The notes under the pieces: generated by a model
What the model saw: only the letters and a program-made list of their open reading frames with translations
Database searches by the model: none
Told to the model about the DNA's origin: nothing
Translations under genes and position numbers: made by a program
Assembly: GCA_021648585.1 (NCBI GenBank)
Contig: JAKISM010000078.1
Span: 1-10,573, forward strand
Direction of reading: 5' to 3'
Source of the DNA: Devosiaceae bacterium
Lineage (GTDB): Bacteria > Pseudomonadota > Alphaproteobacteria > Rhizobiales > Devosiaceae
Length of the DNA: 10,573 nt
In this document: positions 6,447 to 10,573 of the stretch, piece by piece
How positions within the stretch are numbered: position 1 is the first letter of the stretch
Layout of the letters: every line of letters begins with the position of its first letter

Positions 6447-7295
6447 ATGTCATCAACAAATCTTGAAAATATCATTGAAGCAGCGTTTGAAAGCCAGCAA
6501 AATATTGATTTTAACACTAAAGGCGAAATCCGTGATGCAGTGAACGAAGCGCTTGACCTGCTTGATAATGGTAAAGAGCGTGTGGCGCAAAAAGAGAAAA
6601 ACGGTAATTGGGTGGTCAATCAATGGCTTAAAAAAGCAGTGCTGCTTTCGTTTAAGCTAAATGATATGCAAATTATTGAGGGCGGAAATGGTGGAGCGAA
6701 ATGGTGGGATAAAGTACCATCAAAATTTTCTGGGTGGAGTGAAAATAAGTTTCGCGCCGCAGGCTTTCGTGCCGTTCCAGGCTCAATAGTTCGCCGCTCT
6801 GCCTTTATTGGCAAGGGCGTGGTTTTAATGCCATCTTTTGTAAATCTTGGAGCATATGTTGATGAAGGCACAATGGTTGATACTTGGGCATCGGTTGGCT
6901 CTTGTGCGCAAATTGGCAAAAATGTGCATATTTCAGGTGGTGCAGGAATTGGCGGTGTGCTTGAGCCACTTCAAGCTGACCCTGTAATAATTGAAGATAA
7001 TTGCTTTATTGGCGCTCGCTCAGAAATTGTTGAAGGTGTAAAAATTGGCACTGGCTCGGTTATTTCTATGGGGGTGTTTATTGGGCAATCAACTAAAATT
7101 ATAAATCGCTCAACTGGTGAAATTCATATGGGCGAAGTTCCGCCCTTCTCAGTTGTGGTTTCTGGCTCGCTTCCTGCTAAAAACCCACTGCCAAATGGCT
7201 CGCCAGCCCCAAGCCTATATTGTGCGGTAATTGTTAAAACGGTAGATGAGCAAACCCGCTCTAAAACTTCAATTAATGATTTATTGCGAGATTAA
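6447..7295 (+). CDS. dapD: 2,3,4,5-tetrahydropyridine-2,6-dicarboxylate N-succinyltransferase
   Basis: DapD transfers succinyl from succinyl-CoA to tetrahydrodipicolinate, the entry step of the succinylase branch to meso-diaminopimelate (cell wall) and lysine. The 282-residue length is as expected. The helical N-terminal domain holds the conserved KNGNWVVNQWLKKAVLLSF (51-69). FRAVPGSIVRRSAFIGKG (107-124) opens the left-handed beta-helix of hexapeptide repeats (about 112-235). This contains the active-site blocks VDEGTMVDTWA (138-148), SGGAGIGGVLEPLQA (163-177) and EDNCFIGARSEIVEGV (183-198). The enzyme acts as a cytosolic trimer, with active sites between subunits. The ATG is preceded by AAAGAG (6435-6440) at a good distance. 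dapE follows after 3 bases, so the two pathway enzymes are co-expressed. Confidence 0.97.
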   Translation: MSSTNLENIIEAAFESQQNIDFNTKGEIRDAVNEALDLLDNGKERVAQKEKNGNWVVNQWLKKAVLLSFKLNDMQIIEGGNGGAKWWDKVPSKFSGWSENKFRAAGFRAVPGSIVRRSAFIGKGVVLMPSFVNLGAYVDEGTMVDTWASVGSCAQIGKNVHISGGAGIGGVLEPLQADPVIIEDNCFIGARSEIVEGVKIGTGSVISMGVFIGQSTKIINRSTGEIHMGEVPPFSVVVSGSLPAKNPLPNGSPAPSLYCAVIVKTVDEQTRSKTSINDLLRD

Positions 7296-7298
7296 ATA

Positions 7299-8495
7299 AT
7301 GTCGCATTCTAGTACTAAAAATCAACAAATAGACGCAACGGCCTTGTTGAGCGATCTGATTAAATGCCCCTCCGTTACGCCAAATAATGCTGGGGTGCTG
7401 GAAGTTGTTGAGGCATTTCTTAAGCCGCTTGGTTTTGAGGTTTTTCGCTTAAAATTTTCAGGTGATGGATCATACCCAGTTGATAACCTATTTGCTATTC
7501 GTAAAGGCAAAAACTTAAACAATAATAGCAAACATTTATTATTTGGCGGGCACACAGATGTTGTGCCAATAGGTGATGAAAGACATTGGACGCACCCGCC
7601 GTTTTCTGCCCATATTGAAAATGGTGAATTATGGGGGCGTGGGGCGGTTGATATGAAGTCTGGCGTTGCCGCATTTTGTGTTGCAATAAAATTAGCGATA
7701 GAAAATGGCTCGGCAGAAAATGGCACAATTTCACTAGCCATTACCAATGATGAAGAGGCCGATGCAATAAATGGTACTGAGAAAATTCTTAAGTGGGCGA
7801 GCGAGAAGGGGCATAAGTTTGATTTTTCAATAGTTGGCGAGCCAAGTTCAGCTAAAAAACTTGGTGATAAAATTAAAATTGGACGGCGCGGCTCATTTGA
7901 TGGTCATATCGTGGTTAGAGGCAAACAGGGACATATTGCTTATCCTGAAAAATGTATAAACCCTATTCCAGTTTTAGCTGAAATTGCGCTAGCTATAAGC
8001 AATGAACCGCTTGATGAGGGTAATGAGCATTTTCAAGCTTCAAATCTTGAAATTAGCACATTTGATGTTGGCAATAGAGCAACAAATGTAATTCCTGCGG
8101 AAGCCTCTTTGCGCTTTAATGTGCGCCATAATGATATTTGGACTAGAAAAAAACTGCTTTATTGGGTTCAGGCACATATTGATAAGATAGATAATAGGGG
8201 TACAGAAATCCTGTTTGAAAGCCCAACTCGTGGCGCTAATTGCTTTATTTTTCCAGCAGGTGATGCTGTGGCACTGCTTGATAAAATTATTGAACAACGC
8301 ACAGGAAATAAGCCGCAACATTCAACAACGGGGGGCACATCAGATGCTCGCTTCATTGCCAAATTATGCCCTGTTGTAGAATGTGGACTTGTTGGCAATC
8401 ATATGCACGCAGTTGATGAAAGAGTGCCGATTAGCGAAATTGAAGGTCTAACAGAAATCTACACAAGCTTTATAAAAAGATATTTTGCTAATTAG
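7299..8495 (+). CDS. dapE: Succinyl-diaminopimelate desuccinylase
   Basis: DapE is a dinuclear zinc hydrolase of the M20 family that releases succinate from N-succinyl-L,L-diaminopimelate, two steps after DapD. The 398 residues are about 20 more than most members, mainly at the N-terminus (the first 12 residues precede the conserved ALLSDLIKCPSVTP). Zinc and catalytic residues are all present: H85 and D87 in GGHTDVVP, bridging D118 in GRGAVDMKSG, E152-E153 in TNDEEADA, E181 in VGEPSS, and H370 near the end. The substrate-binding blocks GRRGS (195-199) and TGGTSDARF (344-352) are present too. Start choice: the ATG lies 3 bases after the dapD stop with no clear Shine-Dalgarno, so it is probably translated by coupling. 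The 3' end overlaps the convergent lipoprotein gene by 8 bases. Confidence 0.97.
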   Translation: MSHSSTKNQQIDATALLSDLIKCPSVTPNNAGVLEVVEAFLKPLGFEVFRLKFSGDGSYPVDNLFAIRKGKNLNNNSKHLLFGGHTDVVPIGDERHWTHPPFSAHIENGELWGRGAVDMKSGVAAFCVAIKLAIENGSAENGTISLAITNDEEADAINGTEKILKWASEKGHKFDFSIVGEPSSAKKLGDKIKIGRRGSFDGHIVVRGKQGHIAYPEKCINPIPVLAEIALAISNEPLDEGNEHFQASNLEISTFDVGNRATNVIPAEASLRFNVRHNDIWTRKKLLYWVQAHIDKIDNRGTEILFESPTRGANCFIFPAGDAVALLDKIIEQRTGNKPQHSTTGGTSDARFIAKLCPVVECGLVGNHMHAVDERVPISEIEGLTEIYTSFIKRYFAN

Positions 8496-8496
8496 C
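8487..8496. repeat. Perfect palindrome forming both stop codons of two convergent genes
   Basis: GCTAATTAGC is a perfect 10-base palindrome. Read rightward it is the Ala-Asn-stop end of dapE; read leftward it is the Ala-Asn-stop end of the TPR lipoprotein gene. The coding regions overlap by 8 bases (8488-8495) and leave no room for a conventional terminator between them. Confidence 0.9.
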
Positions 8497-9279
8497 GTCT
8501 GGAATTTTATCCCAATTATTTTGCTGTGTTAATAGGGCACGAATATAGGCCATATTAGATTTCACTTGCTCGGGGGGTAAAAGTTGCGAGTAAATGGCTC
8601 TTGCCTTATCAAATTTACCCTGCAATCCATATATTAGCGCTAGATTTTGCCTGATTTGCGAACTTGCTCTAGGCATAGAAACCGCACGCAATAAATGCTG
8701 CTCAGCTCGTGCTAATTCGTTGGTCATTGCATAAGAAAGCCCAAGATTTGCTTCAAGCGAGGCCTGATTTGGCGAAACGGCTAATGCTTGCCTATATAGC
8801 TGGCGGGCGGCTTGGTTTTGTCCCATCTGATCAAGAATAGCACCCTTTACTAACAGGGCATTCCAATTTGGCCTATCTGGCATAATTGTTTGATCAATAA
8901 TGTTTAAAGCTTGAGAAAACTTACCATCTGCTGCCAATGCTTTTGCATAAGAGACTTTTATATCCATATCTTTTGGATAGGAGGATAGAGCCTGCTGCAA
9001 AACTGCGACCGATTGACCAGATTGCCCTGCCGCACGTAGAGCTGCTGCAAAATGAATAATGGTGGTTTTATCACGTGGGTTAGCTTTATATCTTGCAGAA
9101 AGTTGCGATAATGTAGCTTGAGTTTGAGTGACACTCATTCCTGAATAATCAGGGGATTGCATGGTGGTGCGATTTGATGCGCAAGAGCTTAAAATAACTA
9201 CCGAAGCACCAGCTAATAAGAATGTGCGAAATATCCTTTTTATACCGCTTTGTTTATTAAACAATTTACTTTGCTCCAT
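8488..9279 (-). CDS. TadD-like tetratricopeptide repeat lipoprotein
   Basis: This is a 263-residue envelope protein. The N-terminus has basic residues (K9-R18), a hydrophobic stretch and a lipobox LSSC with the lipidated cysteine at 33, so it should be cut by signal peptidase II and anchored in a membrane facing the periplasm. The rest is helical TPR repeats from about 50 to 250; GAILDQMGQNQAARQLYRQA and LGLSYAMTNELARAEQHLLRA are clear units. The segment RQNLALIYGLQGKFDKA with the following LPPEQVKSNMAYIRALL matches TadD-type proteins, which in Flp/Tad pilus systems help assemble the secretin. No other tad or flp gene lies in the window, so its role as a pilus factor is open; it may be a free-standing TPR scaffold. 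The ATG at 9279 has no evident Shine-Dalgarno. It is transcribed divergently from the aminopeptidase gene. Confidence 0.9.
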   Translation of the reverse strand: MEQSKLFNKQSGIKRIFRTFLLAGASVVILSSCASNRTTMQSPDYSGMSVTQTQATLSQLSARYKANPRDKTTIIHFAAALRAAGQSGQSVAVLQQALSSYPKDMDIKVSYAKALAADGKFSQALNIIDQTIMPDRPNWNALLVKGAILDQMGQNQAARQLYRQALAVSPNQASLEANLGLSYAMTNELARAEQHLLRAVSMPRASSQIRQNLALIYGLQGKFDKARAIYSQLLPPEQVKSNMAYIRALLTQQNNWDKIPDAN

Positions 9280-9284
9280 CTATC

Positions 9285-9299
9285 ATTGCAAAATGCAAT
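9285..9299. repeat. Inverted repeat ATTGCA-AAA-TGCAAT before the lipoprotein gene
   Basis: This perfect 6-3-6 inverted repeat lies 6 bases upstream of the lipoprotein start codon, where a Shine-Dalgarno would be expected but is absent. It could be an operator half-site pair, or a short hairpin in the leader RNA that limits translation. At this length in an AT-rich region, chance is also plausible. Confidence 0.35.
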
Positions 9300-9324
9300 T
9301 ATCATTTGTAAAATAAATAAATCA

Positions 9325-9345
9325 TTAACCCTAACGATGGGTTAA
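9325..9345. repeat. Inverted repeat in the divergent promoter region, possible operator
   Basis: TTAACCC (9325-9331) and GGGTTAA (9339-9345) form perfect 7-base arms around the 7-base spacer TAACGAT. It lies near the middle of the 129-base gap between the lipoprotein gene and the aminopeptidase gene, which are transcribed away from each other. A terminator makes little sense here, while a dimeric regulator site for one or both promoters would. The rest of the gap is AT-rich; TTGATT (9355-9360) is a possible -35 for the aminopeptidase gene, with only a weak -10 after it. Confidence 0.45.
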
Positions 9346-9396
9346 AATTATCCATTGATTTAGTTTTGGCACCAGAAAATACACCAAGAAATACAC

Positions 9397-9402
9397 GAGG
9401 AA
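9397..9402 (+). promoter_or_regulatory. Shine-Dalgarno that selects the GTG start of the aminopeptidase gene
   Basis: GAGGAA ends 6 bases before the GTG at 9409. It is the reason to accept this non-ATG start, the only one among the complete genes in the window. Confidence 0.65.
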
Positions 9403-9408
9403 ATATTT

Positions 9409-10530
9409 GTGAAAAAGAAATCTGAAAATCTGAAAATATTCTGTCTAGGTGACAAAAATAATAATTGGGGCAAATATTTAAAAAATAAGCAAATAGATTA
9501 TCTAAAAACCATTGGCTTTTCTGGCGCAAAGGGTGAGCTAGTGCCGCTTAGTGATGGAAAGGGTGATTTTTATGCCTATGCTTTTGGAATGGGTCATAAA
9601 GAAAATAATTCTCCCTTAATTATAGGACTGGCTAGTGCCAAATTAAATAGTGGTAAATATCAGCTAAAAGGAACGATTGAAAACCCAGCTTTGGCCTCAC
9701 TTGGCTTTGAACTTGGCGCTTATGTTTTTGATGAATATAAAAAATCAAGTAAAAATATTGAGTTAGATTATTCAAAAGAGGTTGATGTTAATGAGGTAAA
9801 GCGTCTAGCAAAGGCTGCCTTTATTGCACGAGATTTAATAAATGCGCCGCCAAATATCTTAGGGCCAAACGGTTTTGACGAAGAAGTACAAAAATTTGCC
9901 AAGCAAAATAAAATGCAAATTAAAGTGATTATTGGCGATGAATTATTAAAACAAAACTTCCCAATGATACACGCTGTTGGCAGAGCCAGCTCACAAGCAC
10001 CACGCTTACTTGATTTAAGATGGGGTAAAAATAGCGACCCAAAAGTAACTCTGGTTGGCAAGGGCGTTACATTTGATTCGGGCGGGTTAGATATAAAACA
10101 TGCTTCTGGCATGATGTTAATGAAAAAAGATATGGGCGGAGCGGCAAATGTGCTTGGCTTGGCGCACGCTATAATTGATGCCAAACTCAAGGTAAATTTA
10201 CGTGTATTATTACCCATTGTTGAAAATGCAATTTCTAGCAATGCATTTCGACCGGGAGATATTTTACCATCACGTTTGGGGTTAAATGTTGAAATTGGTA
10301 ATACGGATGCAGAGGGTCGTTTAATTTTGGCAGATGCTTTGGCGCTAGCTGATGAAGAAAGCCCTGAGATAATTATTGATATGGCAACGCTTACTGGGGC
10401 GGCTCGCATTGCGCTTGGCCCTGATTTACCGCCCCTATATTGTGACGATGATAAATTGGTGCAAGAAATGCTCAAAGCAGGTAAGTATTGGGGTGATGAG
10501 CTTTGGCATATGCCGCTTTATCAGCCCTAG
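9409..10530 (+). CDS. M17 leucyl aminopeptidase family protein, cut short by an in-frame TAG
   Basis: This is the first 373 residues of a cytosolic M17 metallo-aminopeptidase, which removes N-terminal residues from peptides and uses two metal ions per subunit of a hexamer. The short N-terminal domain (about 1-120) fits the PepB-like branch of about 460 residues. In the catalytic domain the metal ligands K218, D223, D241, D300 and E302 and the catalytic K230 and R304 are visible in VGKGVTFDSGGLDIK, KKDMGGAA and NTDAEGRLILADALALAD. The frame ends at TAG (10528-10530) just after HMPLYQP, where the family continues with Tyr and about 90 more residues. The codons after the TAG still encode family sequence in the same frame, so this is a nonsense-interrupted gene rather than a natural end. 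Loss of the C-terminal part of the catalytic domain should prevent folding. A recent pseudogene, suppression at TAG, or a sequencing error are all possible. Confidence 0.88.
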   Translation: MKKKSENLKIFCLGDKNNNWGKYLKNKQIDYLKTIGFSGAKGELVPLSDGKGDFYAYAFGMGHKENNSPLIIGLASAKLNSGKYQLKGTIENPALASLGFELGAYVFDEYKKSSKNIELDYSKEVDVNEVKRLAKAAFIARDLINAPPNILGPNGFDEEVQKFAKQNKMQIKVIIGDELLKQNFPMIHAVGRASSQAPRLLDLRWGKNSDPKVTLVGKGVTFDSGGLDIKHASGMMLMKKDMGGAANVLGLAHAIIDAKLKVNLRVLLPIVENAISSNAFRPGDILPSRLGLNVEIGNTDAEGRLILADALALADEESPEIIIDMATLTGAARIALGPDLPPLYCDDDKLVQEMLKAGKYWGDELWHMPLYQP

Positions 10531-10573
10531 GATGAAACATTAAATTCTAAAATTGCCGACATAAATCACATCA
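10531..10573 (+). pseudogene. In-frame continuation of the interrupted M17 aminopeptidase gene
   Basis: Directly after the TAG, the same frame reads DETLNSKIADINHI up to the window edge. This matches the stretch of M17 peptidases that follows the P-L-x-x-x-Y motif (in E. coli PepA, from memory, it reads QEQLESNFADMANI after the tyrosine). The remainder of the C-terminal domain lies beyond the window, so whether more lesions follow cannot be seen. Confidence 0.8.

Noticed and set aside
9768..10475. Open frame of 235 codons on the - strand, opposite the aminopeptidase gene
   Set aside because: The sense strand encodes the conserved M17 catalytic domain. The antisense product is Ser/Ala/Pro-rich low-complexity sequence typical of a mirror frame.
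1..10573. Search by eye for CRISPR arrays, insertion-sequence ends, tRNA genes, phage genes or a defence-type operon
   Set aside because: I saw no regularly spaced repeats, transposase or integrase genes, tRNA-like cloverleaf, or unknown multi-gene cluster. Nearly all bases are taken by recognised housekeeping genes.

Overview
The window is an AT-rich (roughly 60% A+T by eye) stretch of bacterial chromosome made almost entirely of housekeeping genes. It most likely comes from an alphaproteobacterium, probably a low-GC member of the Hyphomicrobiales (Rhizobiales), in the style of Bartonella. The support is a DnaX clamp-loader protein with the alphaproteobacterial reduced zinc region (GVHCQEIIEGRHVDV), an SRP RNA directly upstream of dnaX, the dnaX-ybaB-recR order, a YbaB ending in LPPGMKLPF, and a TadD-type TPR lipoprotein of the kind I know from this group. 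The taxon is inferred; no rRNA or other decisive marker is present.

Left part (1-2521, + strand): the end of a peptide-type ABC transporter operon. It holds the last 27 codons of an OppB/DppB-like permease, a complete OppC/DppC-like permease, and one protein with two fused ATPase domains. The genes overlap by 4 and 14 bases, so they are translationally coupled. The substrate-binding protein must lie to the left if it is linked. After a 71-base gap comes glyQ (alpha subunit of glycyl-tRNA synthetase), without its usual partner glyS.

Middle part (3526-6339, - strand): dnaX, ybaB and recR form the classic replication/recombination operon, transcribed leftward. Just upstream of dnaX, on the same strand, is a 93-nt small SRP RNA with a closed 10-bp terminal helix. 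Translating dnaX from the most distant ATG would run through this RNA gene, so the real start is the ATG at 6186. dnaX carries an in-frame A AAA AAC slippery heptamer exactly between its linker and its C-terminal domain. A -1 shift there would give a gamma-like 456-residue product.

Right part (6447-10573): dapD and dapE (+ strand, 3-base gap) catalyse two steps of the succinylase branch of diaminopimelate/lysine synthesis. dapE converges on a TadD-like TPR lipoprotein gene, and the two share an 8-base overlap inside a perfect palindrome that supplies both stop codons. A 129-base divergent region with two perfect inverted repeats separates the lipoprotein gene from an M17 leucyl aminopeptidase gene. 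That gene is broken by an in-frame TAG at a position where the family carries tyrosine, and clear homology resumes right after it.

I did not find a new multi-gene system here. The items most worth checking are the amber codon in the aminopeptidase gene, the possible programmed frameshift in dnaX, the missing glyS, and the palindromic shared stop. No gene-free stretch exceeds 300 bases; the longest are 6304-6446 and 9280-9408.
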